Assembly: GCA_046349035.1 (NCBI GenBank)
Contig: JAXMDC010000002.1
Coordinates: forward strand, 992,001-1,056,000
Direction of reading: 5' to 3'
DNA from: JAXMDC01 sp046349035
GTDB taxonomy: Bacteria > Pseudomonadota > Alphaproteobacteria > Rhizobiales > Kaistiaceae
Length of the DNA: 64,000 nucleotides
Shown here: piece by piece, positions 49,272 to 57,657 of the stretch
How positions within the stretch are numbered: position 1 is the first letter of the stretch
Layout of the letters: each line of letters opens with the position of its first letter
Translations under genes and position numbers: made by a program
The notes under the pieces: generated by a model
What the model was told of the DNA's origin: nothing
Database searches by the model: none
What the model saw: only the letters and a program-made list of their open reading frames with translations

Positions 49272-50279
49272 TTACGTTACTGACGCGCCGTCCGATCCGG
49301 CGAAATGATCGTAAGAAAGCCGTTCGAGCGGCAATTCCTCTCCCCCTCCAAGCATGGCTTTTGGCGGCCCCTCGCCGGCAACAATCCGGCCGATTTCGGC
49401 CACCGGAACGCCGGCCTGCTTCGCCCCGGCAATAAACTTCGAAACGTTGGCCGGCGCCACCGTCGCGAGAATCTCGTAGTCGTCTCCGCCCGCCAGAACC
49501 CGCGTCATCAAGTCCCGACGCCCGCCGATCAAGTCAGCTGCCGCCGGAGACAGTGGCACTCCCTCAACGTTAACCGTAGCCGTAACGCCCGAAGCGACAC
49601 AGAGCCGCCCGAGGTCCCCCATCAAACCGTCTGAGATGTCCATCGCTGCAGAGGCGTAAGCACGCAGCACCGCAGCAAGCGCAAGACGCGGTTCGGGGTA
49701 GAGATAGCGCTGCAGGAGGCGCCGGTAACGCGGGTCCGCAGACAGTGCCGTGTGCGCCCGATCGCGAAGCCACAGACCCAGGGCAGCGTCGCCAATCGTG
49801 CCCGAAACAAAGAGGGCATCGCCCGCTCTCGCACCGCGGCGCTGCACCATCGACCCCTCAATCGTTCCGAACGCGGTGATCGCAATCGTGGTGCCCCCGG
49901 CGGCCCGGAGAGTGTCGCCCCCGAGGAGCGTGATCCCATACCGCGTCTGATCCGCCGCAAGCCCTCGGGCGAAGACTTGCACCCAATCCTCCGACCAACC
50001 GGCAGCAAGGGCCAGCACCAAGAGATAGCCAAGCGGTTCGGCCCCTTTGGCGGCGAGATCTGAAAGGTTGACGCGCAGCGCCTTGGCGGCAATCGCCTCA
50101 GGCGGATCGTCAGTGAAGAAGTGCACTCCGGCAGCGACGGCATCGGTCGTCACGACAACGGTCTTGCCCGCTCCGACCGTCAGGACTGCCGCATCGTCGC
50201 CCAAACCGAACGCCCCGGCCGTTAACGCCAGCGGCTTGAAGTAGCGATCGATCAGCTCGAACTCGCCGGGCCTACTCAA
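49272..50279 (-). CDS. thiL: Thiamine-monophosphate kinase
   Basis: ThiL phosphorylates thiamine monophosphate to the diphosphate cofactor. Typical AIRS-fold segments are GDDAAVL near residue 27, TTDAVAAGVHF, VNLSDLAAKGAEPLGYL, LLGGDTLRA, SGTIGDAALG, AMDISDGLMGDL and GGDDYEIL. Length 335 is normal. The start at 50279 is a TTG with only a weak ribosome site. It lies 11 bases downstream of nusB in the rib-nusB-thiL operon. Confidence 0.94.
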   Translation of the reverse strand: MSRPGEFELIDRYFKPLALTAGAFGLGDDAAVLTVGAGKTVVVTTDAVAAGVHFFTDDPPEAIAAKALRVNLSDLAAKGAEPLGYLLVLALAAGWSEDWVQVFARGLAADQTRYGITLLGGDTLRAAGGTTIAITAFGTIEGSMVQRRGARAGDALFVSGTIGDAALGLWLRDRAHTALSADPRYRRLLQRYLYPEPRLALAAVLRAYASAAMDISDGLMGDLGRLCVASGVTATVNVEGVPLSPAAADLIGGRRDLMTRVLAGGDDYEILATVAPANVSKFIAGAKQAGVPVAEIGRIVAGEGPPKAMLGGGEELPLERLSYDHFAGSDGASVT

Positions 50280-50290
50280 GGCTCGGCTGC

Positions 50291-50782
50291 CTAACCCGAC
50301 GCGTCGGCAAACTCGCCCGGGCGCAGCTTGCGCGACAGCGTATCCAGCACGCCGTTGACGATGCGCGGCTCATCGGCCGCAAAAAATGCCTTGGCGACGT
50401 CGATGTATTCGCTAATGACGACCCGAGCCGGCACGTCGCGGCGGCTGACCAGCTCGTGCGCCGCCGCCCGGAGAATGGCGCGGAGCGTCACGTCAATGCG
50501 AACAAGCGGCCAGTCGGCAGCGAGCGCGTCGTGAATTGCCGGGTCGAGCTTCCGCTGGTCGCGCACGACCCCGGTGACGATGTCGCGAAAGAAATCGGGA
50601 TCGGCATCGACATACGTCGCACCGTCAAGCTCGTGGCCGAAACGCCAAGTCTCGAACTCGGCGATCACGTCGTCGATCGGGGTCGCCCCAACATCCATCT
50701 GGTAAAGCGCCTGAACGGCCGCCAAGCGCGCCGCGCCTCGGCGGTTAGCCGTCCGCTGAACCTTCGCCGCCGACTCAGCCAT
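50291..50782 (-). CDS. nusB: Transcription antitermination factor NusB
   Basis: NusB binds NusE/S10 and boxA RNA in rRNA antitermination. The 163-residue helical product includes RRGAARLAAVQALYQMDV at the start, FFRDIVTGVVRDQ, WPLVRIDVTLRAILRAAAHEL and VVISEYIDVAKAFFAADEPRIVNGVLD near the end (conserved VxNxVLD-like ending). GAGGAG stands nine bases before ATG 50782. It lies between ribH and thiL on the same strand, the usual alphaproteobacterial order. Confidence 0.94.
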   Translation of the reverse strand: MAESAAKVQRTANRRGAARLAAVQALYQMDVGATPIDDVIAEFETWRFGHELDGATYVDADPDFFRDIVTGVVRDQRKLDPAIHDALAADWPLVRIDVTLRAILRAAAHELVSRRDVPARVVISEYIDVAKAFFAADEPRIVNGVLDTLSRKLRPGEFADASG

Positions 50783-50830
50783 CCCCGCCGCTCCTCGGCC
50801 GCCGGGCCGGACGATGATCGGATCGGCGAA

Positions 50831-51265
50831 TCACGCCACACCGAATTGCTGCTTGAGCGCCGCCATCGCCAGCGCCGCCTCCGCCGCGCCCCCGCCCTTG
50901 TTGCCTTCGTTCACTCGCGCACGAGCCCAGGCCTGGTCGTCGTCCTCTACGGTCAAGATGCCGTTACCGAGTGCGAGCTTACCGCTCACGGCAAGGTCCA
51001 TGATCGCACGCGCCGATTCGCCGGCAACGATATCGTAATGCGTGGTTTCGCCGCGAATCACACAGCCGAGCACCACGTAGCCGTCATAACGCTTCGATTT
51101 ACCGGCCGCGGCAATCGCCAGAGCCGCGGGAATTTCGAAACAGCCGGGTACCGAGACCTGGTCGAAGGTTGCGCCTGCCTTACGAAAGGCGGCCGCAGCG
51201 CCGCGCACAAGTTCGTCGGCAAGGTCGGTGTAGAACCGCGCGTCGATAATCAAGAAATGCGCCAT
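50831..51265 (-). CDS. ribH: 6,7-dimethyl-8-ribityllumazine synthase
   Basis: RibH condenses the 4-carbon phosphate with the ribitylamino pyrimidine to lumazine. The 144-residue product has VPGCFEIPAAL, VVLGCVIRGETTHYDIVAGESARAIMDL in part (GCVIRGETTHYD) and a conserved NKGGGAAEAAL tail (NxGxxAA). His and Arg residues of the active site are present. It follows ribE by 7 bases and precedes nusB. Confidence 0.95.
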   Translation of the reverse strand: MAHFLIIDARFYTDLADELVRGAAAAFRKAGATFDQVSVPGCFEIPAALAIAAAGKSKRYDGYVVLGCVIRGETTHYDIVAGESARAIMDLAVSGKLALGNGILTVEDDDQAWARARVNEGNKGGGAAEAALAMAALKQQFGVA

Positions 51266-51272
51266 GACCGTC

Positions 51273-51875
51273 TCAAACCGGCTCGTTCAGGCGAGCGACA
51301 TAGCGCGCCATGAGGTCAACCTCCAAATTGACCCGGTCGCCGGCTCTCCGCTCGCCAAAGGTGGTTACGGCGAGGGTGTGCGGGATGAGGAGGCAATCGA
51401 ACCGGCGTCCAGCTACGCCATTGACTGTCAGCGATACGCCGTCGAGCGTCACCGATCCCTTCTGGGCGATGAACCGCGCGAGGTTTGCCGGGGCTTCGAA
51501 CGCAAACTTGGCGGTTGTCCCGAGGTCGGCGCGCTCCCGCAAGACTGCCACGCCGTCGACATGCCCCGATACAATATGCCCACCGAGCTCGTCGCCGACC
51601 CGAGCCGCGCGCTCCAGGTTGAGCCGCCTGCCGACCGTCCATTCCGCCGCCGTCGTCACGGCCAGCGTCTCCCCGCCGAGATCGGCTTCAAAAACCTGCC
51701 TACCGCTCTCCTCACCCCGCCTGACGACCGTCAGGCAAACGCCCGAGCAGGCAATCGATGCGCCGGTGTCGATGGAGGCTGCGACGTACGGACAAGCTAT
51801 CGCCAAGCGAGTGACCGCGCCGCGCGGCTCGACGCGAACGATCTCGCCGACAGCCGTGATAATACCCGTGAACAT
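51273..51875 (-). CDS. ribE: Riboflavin synthase alpha chain
   Basis: This enzyme dismutates two lumazines to riboflavin. It has the two-barrel layout: first half MFTGIITAVGEIVRVE with DTGASIACSGVCLTVV; second half GGHIVSGHVDGVA, GSVTLDGVSLTVNGV and LIPHTLAVTTF. Length 200 is typical. The ATG overlaps the last base of the ribD stop (tcat), so ribD and ribE are coupled. Confidence 0.95.
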   Translation of the reverse strand: MFTGIITAVGEIVRVEPRGAVTRLAIACPYVAASIDTGASIACSGVCLTVVRRGEESGRQVFEADLGGETLAVTTAAEWTVGRRLNLERAARVGDELGGHIVSGHVDGVAVLRERADLGTTAKFAFEAPANLARFIAQKGSVTLDGVSLTVNGVAGRRFDCLLIPHTLAVTTFGERRAGDRVNLEVDLMARYVARLNEPV

Positions 51876-53005
51876 CAGACGGCCTTGGCGTAGTTGCGCA
51901 TGCGATCCCCGCCGACCGGCGTATCTCCGGTGAGACGATAGGAGCGACTGCCCTCGATGGCCGTCAGGTCGCGCCCAGCAAGCGCCGGCACGCCGCCCTG
52001 ACCGATCCGCGTCGTCGAACGGAAAAGAACGACTTCGTCGACGAGATTCTCGGCGATCAGAGACGCAGCGATCCCCGCTCCTCCCTCAACAAGCACGCGA
52101 GTAATGCCCTTGGCCCCAAGAGCGGAAAGCACGGCGGCCAGGTCGAGTCCCCCGCCCGCCCCCGGCGCCTCGATTAGAGTCGCGCCCCGCTCGACCAGGC
52201 TTGCGCGACTCGCCGGGGCAGAAGCTGCGTCGACCACCACCCACAGCGGCACGTCGCGGGCCGTCGCCAGTAACCGGCTCCCAAGCGGTAGTTGTATCCG
52301 GCGATCCAGAACGACCCGGATCGGTGAACGTGCCGCCATGCCTGGCAGGCGCACCGTCAGGAGAGGATCGTCTGCCAGCGCCGTTCCGATGCCGATCAGC
52401 ACGGCGTCCGCCTCGGCCCGCATGGCCTGAGCGCGGTCGAGCGCAGCCGGCCCACTGACGATAACCCGCTCACCCCCCCGTCGTCCGATCATGCCGTCTT
52501 GAGAGACGGCGAGTTTCAGGGTGACGTGCGGCCGCCCTGTAACGACGCGCGCGATATGCCCGGCATGCGCGAGACGCGCCTCGCGCTCCAACACGCCTAC
52601 CGAGACGCTAATGCCCGCTTGGCGAAGAACGGCGTGGCCCTTACCGGCAACGCGGGGATCCGGGTCGCTCATCGCCGAGACTACGCGCCGCACACCGGCG
52701 CGCACGAGGGCATTGGCACATGGTGGGGTGGCACCAAAATGGCTGCAGGGCTCCAGCGTTACGTAGACCGTGCCGTCTCGCGCGTTCCCTCCGGCTTCCG
52801 CAAGCGCCTCGGTCTCGGCGTGAGGCCTGCCGCCTCTCGCCGTCCATCCGCGCCCGACGACGCGCGCCGCCGCCCCCTCGCCCTGCACGATCAATGCGCC
52901 AACCGCGGGGTTGGGGAAGGTCCCTCCAAGGTGCCGCCGCCCCAGCCGCAACGCGGCGCCCATCAGCCGCCGGTCCGTTTCGCTGACCGGTCCGCCCTCA
53001 GCCAT
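51875..53005 (-). CDS. ribD: Bifunctional riboflavin deaminase/reductase RibD
   Basis: RibD deaminates and reduces the pyrimidine intermediate of riboflavin synthesis. The N-terminal deaminase (to about 150) has the zinc site GGRPHAETEAL and LEPCSHFGATPPCANAL; the C-terminal reductase has RPHVTLKLAVSQDG, ADAVLIGIGTALADDP and LVEGGAGIAASL. ATG 53005 is chosen over a longer frame to 53128 because the extra sequence lies inside nrdR and is not RibD-like. It overlaps nrdR by eight bases. Confidence 0.95.
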   Translation of the reverse strand: MAEGGPVSETDRRLMGAALRLGRRHLGGTFPNPAVGALIVQGEGAAARVVGRGWTARGGRPHAETEALAEAGGNARDGTVYVTLEPCSHFGATPPCANALVRAGVRRVVSAMSDPDPRVAGKGHAVLRQAGISVSVGVLEREARLAHAGHIARVVTGRPHVTLKLAVSQDGMIGRRGGERVIVSGPAALDRAQAMRAEADAVLIGIGTALADDPLLTVRLPGMAARSPIRVVLDRRIQLPLGSRLLATARDVPLWVVVDAASAPASRASLVERGATLIEAPGAGGGLDLAAVLSALGAKGITRVLVEGGAGIAASLIAENLVDEVVLFRSTTRIGQGGVPALAGRDLTAIEGSRSYRLTGDTPVGGDRMRNYAKAV

Positions 53006-53489
53006 CGCCCTTGCCCACGGAGCGCATCGGCAGCGCCACTGAGCCCGCCAGTTCGCCGACAAATGCCTCGAAGTCCTTGGCTTCGCGGAAGTTCCGGTAG
53101 ACCGAGGCAAAGCGGACATAGGCAACATCGTCGAGGCCCTTCAGCCCCTCCATTACCAAGTGGCCGATACGATCCGAGTGGATCTCGTTTTCGCCGAGGC
53201 TCTCGAGCTGGCGCACCACGCCGTTGACCATACGCTCGACCCGCTCGGGATCAACCGGCCGTTTGCGCAGCGCAACCTCGACCGACCGCATGAGCTTCTC
53301 GCGGTCGAACGGGACCTTGCGCCCACTGCGCTTGATGACCGTCAGTTCCCGCAGCTGGATGCGCTCAAATGTCGTGAACCGTCCGCCGCAGCCCGGGCAG
53401 ACGCGCCGCCGCCGGATGGCCGTGCCGTCTTCCGAGGGGCGCGAGTCTTTGACCTGGGTGTCGTCGCTGCCGCAGAACGGGCACCGCAT
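52998..53489 (-). CDS. nrdR: Transcriptional repressor NrdR
   Basis: NrdR senses dATP/ATP and represses ribonucleotide reductase genes. The 163-residue product has the zinc ribbon MRCPFCGSDDTQVKDSRPSEDG with a second Cys pair in RRRRVCPGCGGRFTTFER, then an ATP-cone (VIKRSGRKVPFDREKLMRSV). Zinc ligands are intact. It lies 10 bases downstream of glyA and overlaps ribD. Confidence 0.95.
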   Translation of the reverse strand: MRCPFCGSDDTQVKDSRPSEDGTAIRRRRVCPGCGGRFTTFERIQLRELTVIKRSGRKVPFDREKLMRSVEVALRKRPVDPERVERMVNGVVRQLESLGENEIHSDRIGHLVMEGLKGLDDVAYVRFASVYRNFREAKDFEAFVGELAGSVALPMRSVGKGDG

Positions 53490-53499
53490 CGTCGCTGCC

Positions 53500-54810
53500 C
53501 TATTGTTGATAGATCGGAAAGCGGGAAGTCAGCGCCTTGACCTTTGTGGCGACGGCGGCTTCCACAAGCGGCGCGGCACCGTCCGAAGATTGCGAGACCG
53601 CGTCGAGTACTTCCGCGATCAGCCGCCCGACCTCGCGGAACTCGGCCACGCCAAACCCGCGCGTGGTGCAAGCCGGCGTACCCAGGCGGACCCCGGATGT
53701 CACCATCGGCTTCTCTGGATCGTAGGGTATGCCGTTCTTGTTACAGGTGATGTGCGCCCGACCAAGCGCGGTCTCCGCGACCTTGCCGGTCAGCCGCTTT
53801 GGCCGGAGGTCGACGAGCATCAGGTGGTTGTCGGTGCCACCGGAGATGATGTCGAAGCCCGCCGACTTGATCGTCTCCGCCAGCGCCTTGGCATTGGCCA
53901 CGACATTCTGCGCATAGGCCTTGAACTCCGGCTTGAGCGCCTCGCCGAGCGCCACCGCCTTGGCGGCGATGACATGCATCAGCGGGCCGCCCTGGAGGCC
54001 GGGAAAGATCGCCGAGTTGATCTTCTTGGCAATCTCCGGATCGTTGCAGAGAATCATGCCGCCGCGCGGGCCGCGCAGCGATTTGTGCGTGGTCGTGGTC
54101 ACGACATGGGCGTGCGGAATCGGCGACGGATGAACCCCTCCTGCCACCAGACCGGCGAAGTGCGCCATGTCCACCATCAGATAGGCGCCGATCTCGTCGG
54201 CGATACGCCGGAAGCCCGCAAAGTCCCACACCCGCGAATAGGCTGTGCCGCCGGCGATGATGAGCTTCGGTTTCGCTTCCCGCGCTATCCGAGCGACCTC
54301 GTCGAGGTCGATCCGCTGATCCTCGCGTCGCACCCCATAGGGCACCACCTTGAACCACTTCCCCGACATGTTGACGGGCGAGCCGTGCGTGAGGTGACCG
54401 CCAGCGTTGAGATCGAGGCCCATAAAGGTGTCGCCCGGCGAAAGCAGCGCCAGAAACACCGCCTGGTTCATCTGGCTGCCCGAATGCGCCTGGACATTGG
54501 CGAACTGGCAGCCGAACAGAGCCTTTGCCCGCTCAATCGCCAACGTCTCGGCAATGTCGACGAATTCGCAGCCGCCGTAGTAGCGCTTGCCCGGGTAGCC
54601 CTCGGCATACTTGTTGGTGAGGATCGACCCCTGCGCCTCCAAGACCGCCTTGGAGACGATATTCTCCGACGCGATCAGCTCGATCTCGTGCTGCTGGCGG
54701 CCGAGTTCCTTGGCGATCGCTGCTGCAATCTCCGGATCGGCATCCCTGAGTGAGCGGCTGAAGAAGCCCGCGGTAGAGGCGCCGCCTGGCGCGGAATCTG
54801 CCGGTACCAT
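53500..54810 (-). CDS. glyA: Serine hydroxymethyltransferase
   Basis: GlyA interconverts serine and glycine with tetrahydrofolate. The PLP-binding lysine lies in VVTTTTHKSLRGPRGGMI; other signatures are IELIASENIVSKAVLEAQGS, NKYAEGYPGKRYYGG and TSGVRLGTPACTTRGF. Length 436 is normal. ATG 54810 is preceded by GAGGAT; a longer frame to 54843 adds 11 residues. It begins the glyA-nrdR-ribDEH-nusB-thiL series. Confidence 0.97.
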   Translation of the reverse strand: MVPADSAPGGASTAGFFSRSLRDADPEIAAAIAKELGRQQHEIELIASENIVSKAVLEAQGSILTNKYAEGYPGKRYYGGCEFVDIAETLAIERAKALFGCQFANVQAHSGSQMNQAVFLALLSPGDTFMGLDLNAGGHLTHGSPVNMSGKWFKVVPYGVRREDQRIDLDEVARIAREAKPKLIIAGGTAYSRVWDFAGFRRIADEIGAYLMVDMAHFAGLVAGGVHPSPIPHAHVVTTTTHKSLRGPRGGMILCNDPEIAKKINSAIFPGLQGGPLMHVIAAKAVALGEALKPEFKAYAQNVVANAKALAETIKSAGFDIISGGTDNHLMLVDLRPKRLTGKVAETALGRAHITCNKNGIPYDPEKPMVTSGVRLGTPACTTRGFGVAEFREVGRLIAEVLDAVSQSSDGAAPLVEAAVATKVKALTSRFPIYQQ

Positions 54811-54921
54811 CTGCGATCCTCGCGGCTGTAGCCCGGCCGCCACACGAGCAGCCCAGGCCGCGCGAGGCCTAGCACACTCACGCGGCCCCGGCCAAGAAAA
54901 CGGGGCGCAGATCTCCCGCGC

Positions 54922-56190
54922 TTAGCGGTTTGCGACCTGCAGGCCGTCCTGGTTGTAGATGTCGTCGCGGAAATGCACGACGCCGTCCTGCTGCGCCCAC
55001 GCGCTGATATAGGCAAAATAAAGCGGCACGGGGCTGGCGAGCTTGACGTCGAGCCGCTGGTTGTTGGTGAACATGCCGTCCACCCGCGCGCGATTCCAGC
55101 CAGCGTTGTCGCGCAGCAGCCAAGTGATCAGCTGCTGGATGTTTTGCACCCGCACGCAGCCGGAAGAGTCGAAGCGAAACTCTTCGTTGAACAGCCCCTT
55201 GCTGGGCGTGTCGTGCATGTAAACGCCGTAGGGACTGGGGAAGTTGATCCGCACCGAACCAAGAGAGTTCCAATCGCCCGGGTCCTGACGAAAGAGGTAT
55301 TGCGTCGCCTGGTCGGTATTCCAGTTGATTTGATTGGGCGAAATCTCCTTGCCCTTCTTGTCGTAGACCCGGATGTGCTCCTCGGCGATGTAGTTTGGGT
55401 TCTTCTGCATCAGCGGGATGAGGTCGCGCTTAATGAGGCTCGGCGGCACCGTCCAGAACGGATTGAAGTTCACCTCCGATATCTTCGACGTCAGCATGGG
55501 TGTCGGCCGGTCGATACGACCGACGACAGCCGTATGGCGCGTCGTCACCCGGCCACCCTCAACGCCCTCGACCTGTGCCCCGGGGACGTTGACCATGACG
55601 AACCGTTCGGGGAGCTTGGCCATCGCCGCGTTGAGACGGTCACGATTCTTCACGAGTTGCCCAAGCCGCGCCGCCGCAGTGATGTTCATCGCTGCGGTAC
55701 TCGTCGGCCCCACCACGCCGTCGCTCGGAATGCCATGGCGGGTCTGGAAGCGTCGCACCGCCGCATCGACATAGGAGTCGAAAACCTCCGAGACGCCGGC
55801 GGTCGGCGACAGGTCGCCGGAGGTGATCAGCCATTCGCGCAACGCTTCGACTGCCGGCCCCTTCGCCCCAAGCTTCAGGTTTTGCCCCTCCGGGATTTCC
55901 GGCCAGCCGCCCTCGGCAACGATCTCCGAATAGCGCTGAATGGCAAGCTCGATGCCGGCCGTTGTCTCCCGGGAAAAGATCGGCGTGGTCCCGATGATCT
56001 TGGGCGCCCCGGCGGCGCCTGTGTCGAATCCCGTCGACCACTGCCCGGCCCGAAGACGAAGAACCGCGGCGATCGGGTCGTCGTCGTCAACCGCGAGCGC
56101 TGTCCCGCAGAGCGTCGTCGCCACAAACGCCCCGACGGCAACGCGAAGCGCCGTCCGGTGTATCGACAGTCCGACTTGGCGAACGTTCAT
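54922..56190 (-). CDS. L,D-transpeptidase (YcbB/LdtD-like)
   Basis: This 422-residue exported protein has a signal peptide (about 1-33), a peptidoglycan-binding domain (near 108-175, LKLGAKGPAVEALREWL and RRFQTRHGIPSDGVVGPTSTAAMN), and a YkuD domain with catalytic motif MHDTPSKGLF...RFDSSGCVRVQN (Cys around 343). It should cross-link peptidoglycan through 3-3 bonds. It is the next gene downstream of the MarR-type regulator on the same strand, separated by a terminator, as in the LdtR/LdtP pair of Rhizobiales. Confidence 0.9.
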   Translation of the reverse strand: MNVRQVGLSIHRTALRVAVGAFVATTLCGTALAVDDDDPIAAVLRLRAGQWSTGFDTGAAGAPKIIGTTPIFSRETTAGIELAIQRYSEIVAEGGWPEIPEGQNLKLGAKGPAVEALREWLITSGDLSPTAGVSEVFDSYVDAAVRRFQTRHGIPSDGVVGPTSTAAMNITAAARLGQLVKNRDRLNAAMAKLPERFVMVNVPGAQVEGVEGGRVTTRHTAVVGRIDRPTPMLTSKISEVNFNPFWTVPPSLIKRDLIPLMQKNPNYIAEEHIRVYDKKGKEISPNQINWNTDQATQYLFRQDPGDWNSLGSVRINFPSPYGVYMHDTPSKGLFNEEFRFDSSGCVRVQNIQQLITWLLRDNAGWNRARVDGMFTNNQRLDVKLASPVPLYFAYISAWAQQDGVVHFRDDIYNQDGLQVANR

Positions 56191-56359
56191 CAGGGCCTTT
56201 CCGACGTCTTGCCGTGGCGATCACCGTTGTGACCGCTCGCAGCGCCCCCACTGCGATTCCGCGTCGACTATGTAGCCCTGCCGCAAAGGAAGTCCAGACC
56301 GGATTTCGCCCGTGGCGACGAACGCCGAAACGTGGGGACGATGACCAGCCGCGAATAAG

Positions 56360-56385
56360 AAAAAGCCCGCCGAAGCGGGCTTTTT
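56360..56385 (-). terminator. Terminator of the ldtR-like gene
   Basis: An 11-base stem (AAAAAGCCCGC / GCGGGCTTTTT) with a CGAA loop lies 28 bases past the regulator stop. On the minus strand it ends in a T tract, so it should end the regulator transcript before the transpeptidase gene. Confidence 0.9.
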
Positions 56386-56412
56386 GCAAGGTCGCAGAGT
56401 GAGCCGCTGAGA

Positions 56413-56925
56413 TTAGAGGCGATAGAGAATCTGGTCGGTCCAGAACCTCTCCAGCCGCTGGAGCGACCGGTTGAGTGACTTGAAGTCCTCGCCGCCGATC
56501 CCGCCGACCTGGTCGATCGAGCGAATGTGGCGGTCGTAAAGCTTGCTGACGATGTCCGCCACTTCCTGACCTTTCGGCGTCAAGCTGACGCGCACTGACC
56601 GGCGGTCCATCCGCGAGCGCTGGTGATGGATGTACCCCATCTCCACGAGTTTCTTGAGGTTGTAGGAAACGTTGGAGCCAAGATAGTAGCCGCGGGTACG
56701 CAGCTCGCCGGCGGTGAGTTCCGCATCGCCGACGTTAAACAGCAGCAGCGCCTGGACGCTGTTGACGTCGGAGCGACCGGCGCGATCGAATTCGTCCTTG
56801 ATCACGTCGAGCAAACGACGGTGGAGGCGCTCAACGAGCGTAAGGGCCTCCATGTAGAGCGGCTTAAGCTCCACCTTCTCCTTAGGCTGGTCGAAGGCCT
56901 CGACCGGCTTGCGCGCTGTAATCAT
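56413..56925 (-). CDS. ldtR: MarR-family regulator, LdtR-like
   Basis: This 170-residue winged-helix protein has the MarR fold: LVERLHRRLLDVIKDEFDRAGRSDVNSVQALLLFNVGD, then TAGELRTRGYYLGSNVSYNLKKLVEMGYIHHQRSRMDRRSVRVSLTPKG in pieces (RGYYLGSNVSYNLKKLVE; DRRSVRVSLTPKG). Such proteins control an L,D-transpeptidase gene in Liberibacter and Sinorhizobium, and a transpeptidase gene lies directly downstream here. ATG 56925 is preceded by AGAGAGG nine bases away; a longer frame to 56979 is less likely. An inverted repeat at 56969-56980 may be an operator. Confidence 0.88.
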   Translation of the reverse strand: MITARKPVEAFDQPKEKVELKPLYMEALTLVERLHRRLLDVIKDEFDRAGRSDVNSVQALLLFNVGDAELTAGELRTRGYYLGSNVSYNLKKLVEMGYIHHQRSRMDRRSVRVSLTPKGQEVADIVSKLYDRHIRSIDQVGGIGGEDFKSLNRSLQRLERFWTDQILYRL

Positions 56926-56968
56926 AAGAATAACCTCTCTGTTGACCCTGCGGGATGCTTCCCCACAC

Positions 56969-56980
56969 GTTGACATCAAC
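56969..56980. promoter_or_regulatory. Inverted repeat upstream of ldtR (possible operator)
   Basis: GTTGA-CA-TCAAC is a perfect five-base inverted repeat 44-55 bases before the ldtR start, in an AT-richer spacer. MarR proteins bind such palindromes and often repress themselves. The same sequence is not seen before the transpeptidase gene. Confidence 0.35.
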
Positions 56981-57077
56981 CTAGAGGTCCGCCTTGAAAA
57001 ACGGCTTAAGCAGCAGACTTAATGCCGCCTTACGCCTCGAATGGTCAATTTAATCTTATGGCATGAGAATCAACGCC

Positions 57078-57500
57078 TTAGCGATCCGGAGAAAGCCGTT
57101 TCTCAGCGATAAGTAACCCCGCGAAAACTACAAGTGTCGTGATGTGGAAACCGACGATAAGGTAACGGTCACCAAAAGTATTTCGAAAGACCGTGTGCAT
57201 GGCGACTTCTACCAAAGCCGCGTAGACCCAGATTACATTGCCCCACGCAACCCGCATCCACAGACCGACCGCCGCCACCAGGTCTGCGACAGCCAAATTA
57301 ATTGTGGCCACTCTCCCCTCGGCCGACATGCTGAGAAAGAGATCGGTTCGCCCTCGCAGGGCTCCCATGATGATTGCCCACTGGAATACCCCCAGCGCCA
57401 AAAAGATCACCGACAGCCCACGCAATCCAAGGCTCAGGATGGTCCTGACCTGGTCGAGGCGGGGATCCTCCTCCTCCGGCTGCGCCCCTCGGTTGACCAT
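57078..57500 (-). CDS. Four-helix membrane protein, DUF6163-like
   Basis: This 140-residue protein has four membrane segments (starting GLRGLSVIFLALGVFQWAIIMG and ending FHITTLVVFAGLLIAEKRL) and no catalytic motif. It fits the small alphaproteobacterial family DUF6163 that often neighbours hemB and a MarR-type regulator. Function unknown. ATG 57500 is chosen; a longer frame to 57611 would overlap the hemB promoter. Divergent from hemB by 157 bases. Confidence 0.7.
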   Translation of the reverse strand: MVNRGAQPEEEDPRLDQVRTILSLGLRGLSVIFLALGVFQWAIIMGALRGRTDLFLSMSAEGRVATINLAVADLVAAVGLWMRVAWGNVIWVYAALVEVAMHTVFRNTFGDRYLIVGFHITTLVVFAGLLIAEKRLSPDR

Positions 57501-57657
57501 GCCCTCTGCCTCATCCACCGCTAATCGTAGCGGTAGCGCGCGCGACGCCCGCGGGCAATTCGGATCGAATACTAGAATCGGCTCCACGATTGCGGCAGCG
57601 GCCCGCTGCACCTAAAGAGGCCGACGTGACGAAACCGCTCAGCGCACGGAAACTCTG

